A stretch of 64,000 nt of DNA from CAZXWN01 sp964644695 [NCBI: uncultured bacterium]. GTDB taxonomy: Bacteria > UBP4 > UBA4092. A program made the translations under genes and the position numbers. Within the stretch, counting starts at the first letter, position 1. Each line of letters starts with the position of its first letter. The notes beneath the pieces are model-generated. The model saw only the letters and a list, made by a program, of their open reading frames with translations. It was not told the origin of the DNA and made no database searches. Shown here piece after piece: positions 47,501-55,880 of the stretch. Where the stretch lies: assembly GCA_964644695.1 (NCBI GenBank), contig CAZXWN010000001.1, forward strand, positions 496,001 to 560,000, given 5' to 3'.

Positions 47501-47864
47501 GGGTAAATTCCGCCAAGTTGTTACCGAAATCAATGTTAGATCAAAGAGTTTAACTCCTCCCCCAACTATGGAAGGATTACATTCAAAAGCCCTTAAGATG
47601 TTTGAAAACGCTAAACTGGCCGGAGAATGCTTTGATAAATTTGGTTATAATGCTAATTACCAACCTAAGACTCGGGATCAATTCATTGAAAAGGGATTCC
47701 AATATATCCAGGTTTGTTGGTACTATAAACAACAGGTTGATACTTCATTATCTTTCAATAAGAATATCAGACCTCAAGGAAATTCATTCGCTGAGTGGAT
47801 TCTGCGTACTAAAAATAATGTTCCAGCAGGTGAATCATTTCTTAGCTGGATCAGCAAGAAATAA
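44586..47864 (+). CDS. Large repetitive lipoprotein with ~10 helical repeats
   Basis: 1092 residues. A signal peptide ends in the lipobox LTGC with Cys25, so it is lipid-anchored in the periplasm. The body consists of about ten degenerate 65-80-residue helical units, each with a pattern like A..L..A...L..G.Y..A...A..A...A; examples end KEKYKNARTKAKEA (near 220), GGQYSKARDLAAETRA, IGKYDAALDALDNA and SGSYDQSLAAANAS. They resemble TPR-like or DUF4398-type repeats. The C-terminal ~170 residues are non-repetitive. AAGATG-type leader with GGAGG at 44572-44576. No enzyme motif; probably a scaffold. Not recognised as a named family. Confidence 0.8.
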   Translation: MKKLKPNFFIKVLIMLAILVPLTGCIDKTIAQWNNSSTEKAMAEARDMEAPKYATQQYSAASTALENSKKALQQGDNKNAKDQSATAKASAKDALNLAKSAKAAADFNLAEQKFRVAMENDGRQASPAKFAQIQKDLEEARKYNAKASKNFKQIIKFSDSVIEGVNSLLGEVIKQANQEVTQSRMTLDQAKQNEAETRAVGDWAKAKASVEEAEALLKQEKYKNARTKAKEAQFLADAALQIAMESKCRDEMIAAERIMSALNEVQANKYTKGDFSLIDDNFQRATQAYKTKDYRIALDVFRIVQARGPEIVQRASQLQMRDQLKTASRDIDRLKINDAEKYAPAFLSEAEALLEEAKNAFDSKDYEKVKSLYADISDKIDRANEKLRVGADDQIQLSDIAIKDAIDAGATDFAKELLLRSQQLRATSINMMNQKQFRESIQMAKATVVKAQEAKTAAIKKKAELELAISENEIKRAVGDSAQLYATEEIQAAREILRQGREALLGGQYSKARDLAAETRAKVDESYTAMKKKAVNQIDEARKAIDNAADEHYMVNRYPQAAQTLNAARQKLNESNNLLNSNAFARTIEKAVETRATAVDSKNIAIRMQIADRTPVVRRQIDEARIAKAYTYSIEDYDSSLANLKLANDNLAIGKYDAALDALDNAEKNAETALKGQIIRARNQIETAKSLGGWKHETGKLQDAVIALDNAEKMMRSGSYDQSLAAANASLSAAGVAQQSTRDKIIFEEYNNIIKQLNSSKLVIAMIPEKVNDIKAKADSAVRDYKAEKGSQSAFEKSLNSLTRLKTNATTLDSDAKAQKESYSKQIEDGLVKARAYKAQEFASRELDGAEDYLRIAEASYKRGDYANAKLAYEQSLKSIKEIETRKAEKIYKDALLVQVKKLNKALGDFSEIIEISPTYWEKLKGSDAEETYKSLDKNFHNVVSLSPDFLKAAKGDLRTDPYKGIQGTMTAGKFRQVVTEINVRSKSLTPPPTMEGLHSKALKMFENAKLAGECFDKFGYNANYQPKTRDQFIEKGFQYIQVCWYYKQQVDTSLSFNKNIRPQGNSFAEWILRTKNNVPAGESFLSWISKK

Positions 47865-47875
47865 AAGGAGTAATT

Positions 47876-47986
47876 ATGGGATTTATTGCTAATACCGTGA
47901 TTAAGTCCGAAATATTTGTAATACTGCTTGTCATAGCATTCGCAGTATATATTATGTTCTTGTTGAATTTATTTAAAAAACAATAA
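47876..47986 (+). CDS. Single-pass 36-residue membrane miniprotein
   Basis: MGFIANTVIKSE followed by a run of about 20 hydrophobic residues (IFVILLVIAFAVYIMFLLNL) and a basic FKKQ end. AAAGGAG lies six bases before the ATG. It is 11 bp after the lipoprotein gene and 6 bp before the next gene, in an operon-like setting. It is too short for most gene callers. Likely inner-membrane, N-terminus out by the positive-inside rule. Function unknown. Confidence 0.65.
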   Translation: MGFIANTVIKSEIFVILLVIAFAVYIMFLLNLFKKQ

Positions 47987-47992
47987 ATTAAT

Positions 47993-48340
47993 ATGACTCA
48001 AATTCTAAAACCAAAACAATTAGCAATAGAAATTGAAGAGCTAAATCAGTTATGGAGCAAAGAAGCTGAGTATATTAGTAAAACAGTGACACAACGAAAT
48101 CCATCCGTTGAAGTTGAAATGGAATATGCAAGTTTTTGTGGAGATATTTTACGTAAGGTTGTCTTGGTAGCTGATAATACAGCAATAAGCAATACATTTA
48201 CTGAAAAAGTTACTGACTTTCTTTTGGAAGTTTATTCTTTACAAATTCTTTTAGATTATCCTGATTTCCAGGTTAATCTTCTGAGAGAAAGATGGAATTC
48301 AATTCAGATGGATATCAATCGCCTATTATCCAACAATTAA
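47993..48340 (+). CDS. Hypothetical helical protein closing the cluster
   Basis: 115 residues, mainly helical and acidic to neutral, cytoplasmic by appearance, no recognised domain. It follows the 36-residue membrane gene and is followed directly by a terminator, so it ends the cluster transcript. The start ATG 47993 lacks a strong ribosome-binding site and probably relies on coupling. Confidence 0.65.
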   Translation: MTQILKPKQLAIEIEELNQLWSKEAEYISKTVTQRNPSVEVEMEYASFCGDILRKVVLVADNTAISNTFTEKVTDFLLEVYSLQILLDYPDFQVNLLRERWNSIQMDINRLLSNN

Positions 48341-48377
48341 AAAAAGGCCTCATAGAATATTTTATGAGGGCCTTTTT
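48339..48377. terminator. Bidirectional terminator between the cluster and kdsD
   Basis: A run of A, then AAGGCCTCATA and TATGAGGGCCTT with one bulged base and an 8-base loop, then a T run. It serves the convergent plus-strand cluster and minus-strand kdsD. Confidence 0.88.
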
Positions 48378-49394
48378 CTATTCTTTGTTATTGTCGTTCG
48401 CAAATGAAAAACCTCTTCTAATCAGGTCATGCATGTGAATCATGCCCACAGGTTTTCCCTTTCTATCAATTACTGGCAACACACTGACAAATCTTTTTTT
48501 TCTATTATCTTCCATTAAATGAACAGCATCTACACAAAGAGTGTCCGAGAATATTGTAAGAGGATCTCCACTCATAATATCTCCCACTTTCATGTTAAAA
48601 AGGCTATTTAGTTCTCGGCTATTTAATAATAATCGCCGAATATCACCGTCAGTAAGAATTCCTTGAAGTTTCATATTAGAATCAACAATTGATACAACAC
48701 CTAATCCCTTCAATGTAATTGTGATCAGAGCATCTTTAAGTGTGGTACTTTTATCTACGACAGGATTATCATTTCCCATATGCATTATGTCTTTAACTTG
48801 CAAAAGAGAACGACCAATATTGCCTCCTGGATGAAGTTTTGCAAAATCAAAAGCAGTAAAGGATCTTTTCTCCAAGAGACTTACAGCTAAGGCATCTCCT
48901 AAGGCCAAAGTGGCTGTAGTACTTGATGTAGGAGCCAAATTGTTTGGGTCAGCCTCTTTCTCAACTTTGGCTAAAAGCAAGATATCTGATAACTTGGCAA
49001 GAGTGGATTTTTGATTTCCAGTTAATCCAATAATTCGAATTTTGGACTTTTTCACAACAGTTAAAAGAGTGCTCAACTCGTCTGATTCACCACTATTCGA
49101 GATTGCAAGAACAATATCATTTTTAGTAATCATACCCAAATCACCATGCAATGCTTCTGTTGGGTGAACAAATATTGACGGTGTACCTGTGCTAGATAAA
49201 GTGGCAGCAATTTTACGTCCTATATGCCCAGATTTACCTACAGCGATAACAATAAGTCGTCCTTTAACTTTTATTATTTCATTTACTGCTAAAACAAACT
49301 CTTTGTTGATGGATTTTTTTAAATTAACAATCGCTTTGGCTTCTATATCAAGAACTCTAAGTGCTGATTCAATTATCTTATTTTTGGACTGCAT
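48378..49394 (-). CDS. kdsD: Arabinose-5-phosphate isomerase (KdsD/KpsF/GutQ family)
   Basis: 338 residues: SIS domain (about 1-200) with VIAVGKSGHIGRKIAATLSSTGTPS and TEALHGDLG, the SNSGES loop and APTSSTTATLALGDALA, followed by two CBS domains (from VKDIMH). Converts ribulose-5-phosphate to arabinose-5-phosphate for Kdo, hence LPS. Start at 49394 has GAGGAG 11 bases before; an upstream GTG lacks a site. Confidence 0.94.
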   Translation of the reverse strand: MQSKNKIIESALRVLDIEAKAIVNLKKSINKEFVLAVNEIIKVKGRLIVIAVGKSGHIGRKIAATLSSTGTPSIFVHPTEALHGDLGMITKNDIVLAISNSGESDELSTLLTVVKKSKIRIIGLTGNQKSTLAKLSDILLLAKVEKEADPNNLAPTSSTTATLALGDALAVSLLEKRSFTAFDFAKLHPGGNIGRSLLQVKDIMHMGNDNPVVDKSTTLKDALITITLKGLGVVSIVDSNMKLQGILTDGDIRRLLLNSRELNSLFNMKVGDIMSGDPLTIFSDTLCVDAVHLMEDNRKKRFVSVLPVIDRKGKPVGMIHMHDLIRRGFSFANDNNKE

Positions 49395-49435
49395 TTTATA
49401 GAATTGCTCCTCATCAATAATTCTATCCACATTAT

Positions 49436-50710
49436 TTATTTTAAATTATTACTACGATAGGTATTCAATAAATATAATCGGATAATATTTAGTGCTTCAT
49501 TAGCTGTTCTTAACTTAATCAAATCGCGATTGCCCTTAAAATGACATTCATGTATTTCAATATGGTTATTCAGCCCAGCCAAGCCTATATACACAAGTCC
49601 TACTGGTTTTTCTGCTGTTCCACCGTCAGGACCAGCAATCCCAGTTGTCACAAGGCATATGTTACTCTGAGCAATATGTTTTAGCCCAGTAAGCATTTTT
49701 TCTGCAGTTTCTTTACTAACAGCACCATATTCTTGTATTGTATCTACAGGAACATCTAACTCTTGTATTTTGGATTCATTACTGTAAGTAATAAAACCTC
49801 TGTCAAAATAACCGGAAGCACCCGGTATATTTGTAATACGGTTAGCAATTAATCCACCAGAACAAGATTCTGCAATGCTAAGGGTCATTCTATTTTTTGA
49901 TAACAGCTTCCCTACATTGCCTTCAAGAGTTTCATTGCTAAATCCATAGATTGCATTGCCAAGCCTGTCTTGAAGGATCTTTACCATGGCATCATTAACT
50001 TGTTGTGCCTCTGTTAGATTCTTACCAAATGCCGTTAATCTGATATCAACCATGGCAGGAGCTGCACAAACACCAATTAATGGATTTTTTGATGTAGAAA
50101 ATAAATCATATATTGCTTCATTCAAAGTTGATTCTGGTATACCATATGTTCGAACAATGCGGGTATCAATGGCTTCCTTAGTCGTTAGCTTAGATGATAA
50201 CCATGGTGCCACCTGATTTTCCCACATGGGAATTAGTTCTCTAGGAGGCCCGGGTAAAGCAATGAATTTCACATTATTGTATTCTATAGCTAAACCTGGC
50301 GCAGTTCCATTCTGGTTAATAAAGAATTCACCGCCTTCAGGAACCATAGCTTGGCTCTTTACTAATTCTGGAATATCTCTATGAGGATATATATGTTTAA
50401 GTCGTTGAGAAATAGCTTCCCAGATATCCTGATGGTATTGGAGGGGAGCTTTTGTTACGTCTGACAATACATCTCGCGTAATATCATCCACAGTTGGACC
50501 TAGCCCACCAGAAATAATCACAATATCCACACGACTGGAAGCTACACTAATAACATCATATAAGTCTTTATAATCGTCACCTACCGTAGTTTTAAATCGT
50601 GTAACAACACCTATCTCTTGAAGTTTATCGGTTAAAAACAGTGAATTAGTGTCTGTCTTTGCATTAAGTAACAATTCACTGCCACTACAAATAATTTCAG
50701 CTGTCTGCAT
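49436..50710 (-). CDS. cinA: CinA-family protein (nicotinamide mononucleotide deamidase)
   Basis: 424 residues. N-terminal MoaB/MogA-like COG1058 domain (ICSGSELL, DTNSLFL, SGGLGPTVDDITRD), probably an ADP-ribose pyrophosphatase; C-terminal PncC amidase domain with SIAESCSGGLI and TGIAGPDGGT...VG. Recycles NMN. Start at 50710; GGATGA precedes it. A GTG two codons earlier is possible. Confidence 0.95.
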   Translation of the reverse strand: MQTAEIICSGSELLLNAKTDTNSLFLTDKLQEIGVVTRFKTTVGDDYKDLYDVISVASSRVDIVIISGGLGPTVDDITRDVLSDVTKAPLQYHQDIWEAISQRLKHIYPHRDIPELVKSQAMVPEGGEFFINQNGTAPGLAIEYNNVKFIALPGPPRELIPMWENQVAPWLSSKLTTKEAIDTRIVRTYGIPESTLNEAIYDLFSTSKNPLIGVCAAPAMVDIRLTAFGKNLTEAQQVNDAMVKILQDRLGNAIYGFSNETLEGNVGKLLSKNRMTLSIAESCSGGLIANRITNIPGASGYFDRGFITYSNESKIQELDVPVDTIQEYGAVSKETAEKMLTGLKHIAQSNICLVTTGIAGPDGGTAEKPVGLVYIGLAGLNNHIEIHECHFKGNRDLIKLRTANEALNIIRLYLLNTYRSNNLK

Positions 50711-50732
50711 ATTCACTCATCCATTCAAAAGG

Positions 50733-50738
50733 TATAAT
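50733..50738 (+). promoter_or_regulatory. Probable -10 box of purE-aroK
   Basis: Perfect TATAAT in the 62-bp divergent gap between cinA and purE; the 17-base-upstream hexamer TATTCA is a weak -35 overlapping the cinA start. Confidence 0.45.
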
Positions 50739-50772
50739 TAAATAATAACAAACCAGTAAAGAGGAGTACGGT

Positions 50773-51282
50773 ATGACTGAGAGTCCAATGATTGGAATTA
50801 TTATGGGAAGTGATTCGGATTTTCCTGTTATTGAACCCGCACTTAATATCTTAGATGAATTCTGTGTAAAATATGAAGTCATTGTATCTTCTGCACACAG
50901 AACTCCAGAAAGAACAGAAAAATATACCCGCTCAGCAGCAGACAGAGGAATTAAAGTCATAATTGCTGCAGCAGGTGGTGCGGCTCATTTGCCAGGAGTG
51001 GTTGCTGCCATGACAAATCTCCCGGTTATAGGATTACCCATACGGTCAAAAAGCTTTAATGGTCTAGATTCATTATTGTCTATTGTTGAAATGCCTAAAG
51101 GTGTGCCTGTAGCAACAGTCGGTGTTGATAATTCAAGTAATGCAATACTTCTGGCTCTGAGAATACTAGCGACCCATAATAAAGATCTGTATGAAAAAAT
51201 GACTACATATCGGTCAAAAATGGAAGACGCAGTAATCAAACGAGATAATCACATTCAAGAACAGATAAAACAACGAAAATAA
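50773..51282 (+). CDS. purE: N5-carboxyaminoimidazole ribonucleotide mutase
   Basis: 169 residues of PurE class [43 protein letters not shown] and [10 protein letters not shown]. Step in purine synthesis. AAGAGGAG precedes the start. It shares one base with aroK (TAATG). purK is not adjacent. Confidence 0.96.
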   Translation: MTESPMIGIIMGSDSDFPVIEPALNILDEFCVKYEVIVSSAHRTPERTEKYTRSAADRGIKVIIAAAGGAAHLPGVVAAMTNLPVIGLPIRSKSFNGLDSLLSIVEMPKGVPVATVGVDNSSNAILLALRILATHNKDLYEKMTTYRSKMEDAVIKRDNHIQEQIKQRK

Positions 51283-51797
51283 TGTCATTACCAGCAAACA
51301 TCTTTTTAACAGGATTTATGGGGTCAGGTAAAACAACTGTTGCTCAATTATTGGCGCTATCTATTAATTGGAAATATGTCGATATTGACAGTCTAATTGA
51401 GACAAAGCTGGGTAAAACAATCAAAGAATGTTTTGAACAAGAGGGTGAATCTTTCTTCAGGGGAATAGAATCAGAACTTCTCACGGATGTGGCACAGAAA
51501 ACTCATCAAGTTATCTCTACCGGAGGTGGCATTGTTCTTAATGAAAGTAATAGAGCAACAATGAGGAAACGTGGATCAGTCATATGGTTGGCAGCTACAC
51601 CAGAAACTATATTTTCCAGAATATCTAACAATACAAATAGACCTGTTCTAGGAAACACTCCGAGTCTTGAAAAAATAACCGAGATATTAAAATATCGGCT
51701 TCCTTTTTATCAAGAAGCCGATATTAAGATTATTACCGACAATAAGAAACCTGAATCTATCAGCCAAGAGATTATTGCTTTATTGAGCAGGGATTAA
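51282..51797 (+). CDS. aroK: Shikimate kinase
   Basis: 171 residues: Walker A GFMGSGKTTV, DIDSLIETKLGKTI, EQEGESFFRGIE and VISTGGGIVL. Phosphorylates shikimate before AroA. It overlaps the convergent plsC by 18 bp. Confidence 0.95.
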   Translation: MSLPANIFLTGFMGSGKTTVAQLLALSINWKYVDIDSLIETKLGKTIKECFEQEGESFFRGIESELLTDVAQKTHQVISTGGGIVLNESNRATMRKRGSVIWLAATPETIFSRISNNTNRPVLGNTPSLEKITEILKYRLPFYQEADIKIITDNKKPESISQEIIALLSRD

Positions 51798-52430
51798 TTT
51801 ACGAATATGCTCCATAATCTCGTTAGCAATACGCTCATATGTTTCCTTATTGATTGTTTCATCTTTCAATAGCACAGAATAATCAATCTTCTCACCAAAT
51901 ATCACAGTAACTTTATGAGGTAGAGGAAATTTCATTTTTCTCGGATACGCCTCATAAGAACCATGTATATAGCAGGGGACAACAGGTACTTTTGCTTTAG
52001 CAACCATCATCCCTACTCCTGCAAGAGGTTTCTGGAGTAATCCATCTCGAGACCGTGTTCCTTCCGGAAAAATCAGTAAAGGGCGCCCTTGTCTTAATAA
52101 TTCAAAACTATACTCCATTGCAGTTCGGTCAAAAGCACCACGCTTCACAGGAAAAGCGTTTAATTTTCTTATAGCAGCCCCTAATATTGGAACTGAAAAT
52201 AATGTATGTTTTGCCATGAAATGTAATTGTCGTGACGACATAATTCCAACGGCAGGAGGATCCAAATTGCTACGGTGGGCAGGTGCAACAATTACAGCAC
52301 CCGTAGCCGGAATATTTTCAAGACCCTTCACTTCTAACCTAAAGTATATTTTCCCAAAGAACACCAAAATTGCACTTACAAAAACATAAAACCAATTCTT
52401 TTCTGGAGGAATATTGTATTTAGTTTCCAT
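51780..52430 (-). CDS. plsC: 1-acyl-sn-glycerol-3-phosphate acyltransferase
   Basis: 216 residues. PlsC motif HRSNLDPPAVG (HX4D), then LIFPEGTRSRDG and PVVPCYIHGS. One N-terminal membrane helix. It makes phosphatidic acid. It overlaps cmk by 11 bp, and aroA-cmk-plsC is a conserved order. Confidence 0.92.
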   Translation of the reverse strand: METKYNIPPEKNWFYVFVSAILVFFGKIYFRLEVKGLENIPATGAVIVAPAHRSNLDPPAVGIMSSRQLHFMAKHTLFSVPILGAAIRKLNAFPVKRGAFDRTAMEYSFELLRQGRPLLIFPEGTRSRDGLLQKPLAGVGMMVAKAKVPVVPCYIHGSYEAYPRKMKFPLPHKVTVIFGEKIDYSVLLKDETINKETYERIANEIMEHIRKLIPAQ

Positions 52431-53085
52431 TTTGTTTTCTAATATTTTCTGTTAGAGTTTGGACCACAGCATCAATGGTCATTGTACTGGTATCAATTGT
52501 AATGGCGTCGTTTGCCTTTTTCAATGGGGCCATCTCTCTTGAACTATCTAATTGGTCTCGTTTAATAATTTGAGCTTCTATCTCTTCAACAGTCCCACCA
52601 TATCCAGTTTCCACTAATTCTTTGAATCGGCGTTCAGCTCTGATTCGGGGAGACGCCTCAATATAAAACTTATAATCAGCGTTTGGGAATACATAGGTAC
52701 CAATATCACGACCATCAATAACAACCTGACCTGCCGCACCCCATACATGCATAAGCGCTGTCACATGATAACGAACACCAGGTTGAGCTGCCACTTGAGA
52801 CACAATTTTACTAACTTCAGGCGAGCGGATTTCCTTTGTTATATCTTCTCCATCACACAGTACAGTTAAACTTCCCTCATCAAAATGTTGTTCAATATCA
52901 ATCTTCCGAAAGAGTGCAGATATCAAATCTTCGTTTTCAATATCAACGTTTTCCTGTAATACCTTTAAGGCAATGGTTCTATATAATGCACCACTATCAA
53001 TGTAGTTATAGTTCAAAATCTGCGCCAATTTTTTAGCAACAGTACTTTTCCCAGAGCCCGCTGTTCCATCTATAGCAATGACCAT
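52420..53085 (-). CDS. cmk: Cytidylate kinase
   Basis: 221 residues: VIAIDGTAGSGKSTVAKKLA, NYIDSGALYRTIAL, VIDGRDIGTYVFPNA, ERRFKEL. Phosphorylates CMP/dCMP. The true start is 53085 with AAAGGA just before it; an earlier in-frame codon inside aroA is rejected. It begins 2 bases after the aroA stop region. Confidence 0.96.
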   Translation of the reverse strand: MVIAIDGTAGSGKSTVAKKLAQILNYNYIDSGALYRTIALKVLQENVDIENEDLISALFRKIDIEQHFDEGSLTVLCDGEDITKEIRSPEVSKIVSQVAAQPGVRYHVTALMHVWGAAGQVVIDGRDIGTYVFPNADYKFYIEASPRIRAERRFKELVETGYGGTVEEIEAQIIKRDQLDSSREMAPLKKANDAITIDTSTMTIDAVVQTLTENIRKQNGN

Positions 53086-53086
53086 A

Positions 53087-54385
53087 TTAATCCTTTCGTA
53101 TTGATTCCAGAATTGCCTCAAAACCTGGAAAAGAGGTGGTAATACAATCCACATTGTTGATTGTGGTTTCTCCGTCTGCAATCAATCCAGCAACAGCCCA
53201 GGACATTGCCAGGCGATGGTCACCAAAAGACTCCAGTTTTGCACCTTTTAAAGGTGTCGGCCCTTTAATAATCATTCCATCCGCTTGTTCGGTTATGTCT
53301 GCTCCCATTTTCTGCAATTCAGAGACTACACAAGAAATTCGATCAGACTCTTTTACTCGTAGTTCTGATGCTTCACGAATAATAGTCGTACCTCGTGCCT
53401 GAGTAGCCAGAACAGCAATGATAGGAATTTCATCAATAATGCGAGGGATTATCTCGCCAGATATTTCAATACCTCTCAGTTCTGAGGGGGTCACAATAAT
53501 ATCTGCAACCGGTTCCCAATCATCACCTTTGTAGTTAATAGTATTTAGCGAAGCACCCATCTTCAATAAAACGTCTATAAGCCCAGTTCGAGTTGGATTC
53601 ATCCCAACATTCGTCAAGGTAAGTTGTGAATCGGGTACAATCAAGGCAGCAACTATAAAAAAAGCGGCAGATGAGATGTCACTGGGTATGTGCATTTTTC
53701 TGCCCTGTAACTGCTGACCGGACTGAATGGATACTGTCAGTTTATCGCGAAGAATTTCACCTCCCATATAGCCAATCATACGTTCTGTATGGTCACGGGA
53801 TAGTATGGGTTCAGTAACGGTTGTTATGCCTTTAGAATTTAATCCTGCCAAAATTAAAGCAGATTTGACTTGTGCACTGGCTATGGGGGATTGATAATTT
53901 ATACCCGTGAGTTCTTTTCCTACAATCGACAGGGGTAAATATTTATTGTTCTGTCGACCATAAATTTCGGCTCCCATTTGACTCAAGGGACCGATAATTC
54001 TGTCCATTGGACGCCTACTTAAAGATTGATCACCCTTCATTACAGAATAAAAAGGACGGGCCGCTAAAAGACCCGCTAACAAGCGGGTACTTGTCCCTGA
54101 ATTACCCATATCCAATATCTCACAGGGTTCCTGTAAACAATCAATACCTTTTCCTTCAATAATAATTTCGGAAGAATCAAGACCCTTAATGTTAATTCCC
54201 ATTGCTTTGAATGCATTTGCAGTACAAAGACAATCTTCTGACTTTAAGAAATTGGTTAATAGCGTAGTTCCATGGGCAATAGAACCCAGCATAATTCCAC
54301 GGTGGGATATTGATTTATCTCCAGGAACCTCAATTGTTCCTGAAAGACCTGAATGGGTTTGATAGATGTTTAATATTTTGGGCAT
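53087..54385 (-). CDS. aroA: 5-enolpyruvylshikimate-3-phosphate synthase
   Basis: 432 residues; EPSP synthase of aromatic amino acid synthesis. PGDKSISHRGIMLGSIA, MGNSGTSTRLLAGLLAA, SQVKSALILAGL-type stretch ASAQVKSALILAGL, RVKESDRI and GDHRLAMS are seen. The start at 54385 is just after the upstream stop and has a poor ribosome-binding site. First aro gene of the aroA-cmk-plsC group. Confidence 0.97.
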   Translation of the reverse strand: MPKILNIYQTHSGLSGTIEVPGDKSISHRGIMLGSIAHGTTLLTNFLKSEDCLCTANAFKAMGINIKGLDSSEIIIEGKGIDCLQEPCEILDMGNSGTSTRLLAGLLAARPFYSVMKGDQSLSRRPMDRIIGPLSQMGAEIYGRQNNKYLPLSIVGKELTGINYQSPIASAQVKSALILAGLNSKGITTVTEPILSRDHTERMIGYMGGEILRDKLTVSIQSGQQLQGRKMHIPSDISSAAFFIVAALIVPDSQLTLTNVGMNPTRTGLIDVLLKMGASLNTINYKGDDWEPVADIIVTPSELRGIEISGEIIPRIIDEIPIIAVLATQARGTTIIREASELRVKESDRISCVVSELQKMGADITEQADGMIIKGPTPLKGAKLESFGDHRLAMSWAVAGLIADGETTINNVDCITTSFPGFEAILESIRKD

Positions 54386-54387
54386 AT

Positions 54388-55683
54388 TTATTTTTTATAA
54401 GTCCTGTATTTATTACGAGCGAATACTGTCCATTGAGATATCATTTTATTGCGTAACTGTGGATCATTTTTCATTTTCTCAGCCAGGGCCATCGCCTGTG
54501 CTTCCGTTAACGGAGGTCTGCCAATTCCCCTGGCTTTAGGGGTACCTTTCACAGAACTCCATGCCTCACCTAATTCCTTATGACTATCGATTACCAGGGC
54601 ACCAATCATGTCATTTAACAACGAATAACGTCTTGCGCCCTTGACCGTATCATATTTAAGAACACTTTTTAATTGGAATGGATTAACGGGTATTTGAGAT
54701 TGTTGGCCTAATGTTGTATAAAGCCCGGGAATAACGGCCATACGATAAAGATCGAATTGTTTAGGTCCCTGAGGACTACCCGCAGGTAACATTAATAACT
54801 TTTGGGCAGAGGGAGAAAGAGAGAATTCAACAAAAGCTTTCGCAGCCGATATGTTGGGAGCACCTTTTAACACACCAATACCATCTGGATTTATAACTGT
54901 TACACCCGAAGGAAGTATAAATGACATTTTACTTCTTCCGACCTTGGCAATTTGAGACCAGGCATAGGTATCAATACATAACCCATAAGCAGCATTGCCC
55001 ATGCCCACCTCTGTTGGAGTATTAGAAGCGGACTGGGTAAAGGATTTTATATTTCCACCCATTTGGGTAATGATCTCCCATCCTTTTTCCCATCCATAAG
55101 CTTGCAATATGATTTCATACATCATATGCACACTACCTGAGTGACGTGGATCCGCGGAAGAAATCCAACCCTGTAATTTAGGATTGGTTAAATCCTGCCA
55201 TGTTCTGACTGCAGGAAGGCCTAATCGTTGAGACACAATGTTATTTTTCAAAATGCCGAAACCCGCAAGAGCCGTACCATACCAACGGTATTGATTGTCA
55301 TAAATTGGAATACCATGAATATCCCTGGGGATTTGTTTCAAAACAGATGGGTCAATCTTGCATGGCTGCAACAGCCCCATACTTCCCAATTCCAGATAAG
55401 GGTCAATGCCTCCACCGAACATTAAGTCAACACCAATCCCCCGAGGTTTATTTTTGTATTCAGATTTTATATAACGCATAATATCGGATCCACCACCTTG
55501 ATCCATCCACTCAATCTGAATATCTGTTTTATATTTTTGTTTGTAATATTGTGTAAACGCGTTTGTAATTTCTCGTCGGTGAGCTTCATTGTGGGGAGAT
55601 AAAATAACTAATTTACTGGCGCCCCATGCAAAACTTCCCAGTAAAACTAAAATCATTAAAAAGAGGAGATTTTTTATCCGCAT
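54388..55683 (-). CDS. Orphan ABC-type solute-binding protein (iron/thiosulfate-type family)
   Basis: 431 residues. Signal peptide (1-24, ending SFAWGAS). Type 2 periplasmic-binding fold: KLVILSPHNEAHRREI, IQIEWMDQGGGSDIMRYI, GVDLMFGGGIDPYLELG, then NPKLQGWISSADPRHSGSVH and a hinge region with AKAFVEFSLSPSAQKLL. The ligand is unknown; anions, Fe(III) or polyamines are possible. GGAAG precedes the start. No permease or ATPase gene is nearby. Confidence 0.85.
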   Translation of the reverse strand: MRIKNLLFLMILVLLGSFAWGASKLVILSPHNEAHRREITNAFTQYYKQKYKTDIQIEWMDQGGGSDIMRYIKSEYKNKPRGIGVDLMFGGGIDPYLELGSMGLLQPCKIDPSVLKQIPRDIHGIPIYDNQYRWYGTALAGFGILKNNIVSQRLGLPAVRTWQDLTNPKLQGWISSADPRHSGSVHMMYEIILQAYGWEKGWEIITQMGGNIKSFTQSASNTPTEVGMGNAAYGLCIDTYAWSQIAKVGRSKMSFILPSGVTVINPDGIGVLKGAPNISAAKAFVEFSLSPSAQKLLMLPAGSPQGPKQFDLYRMAVIPGLYTTLGQQSQIPVNPFQLKSVLKYDTVKGARRYSLLNDMIGALVIDSHKELGEAWSSVKGTPKARGIGRPPLTEAQAMALAEKMKNDPQLRNKMISQWTVFARNKYRTYKK

Positions 55684-55880
55684 AATATTTCTTCCATTTT
55701 GCACAAATTTTAGAACCAAAACTATTTACTAATTTATCATATCTATACTTGTTACGGATGAATCTTCCTGGCCTATAAAACATTGAATTGAACAAGATTA
55801 AATCATCTTTGCTAATTCTGAAAATAATAACCACCCATGCTCAGGTTAAAAGCCATGACAACTGCCAACCCATCCCTTAA

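Noticed and set aside
55613-55834. 73-residue minus-strand frame before the solute-binding protein
   Set aside because: Overlaps the true start of that gene in another frame and lacks a ribosome-binding site.
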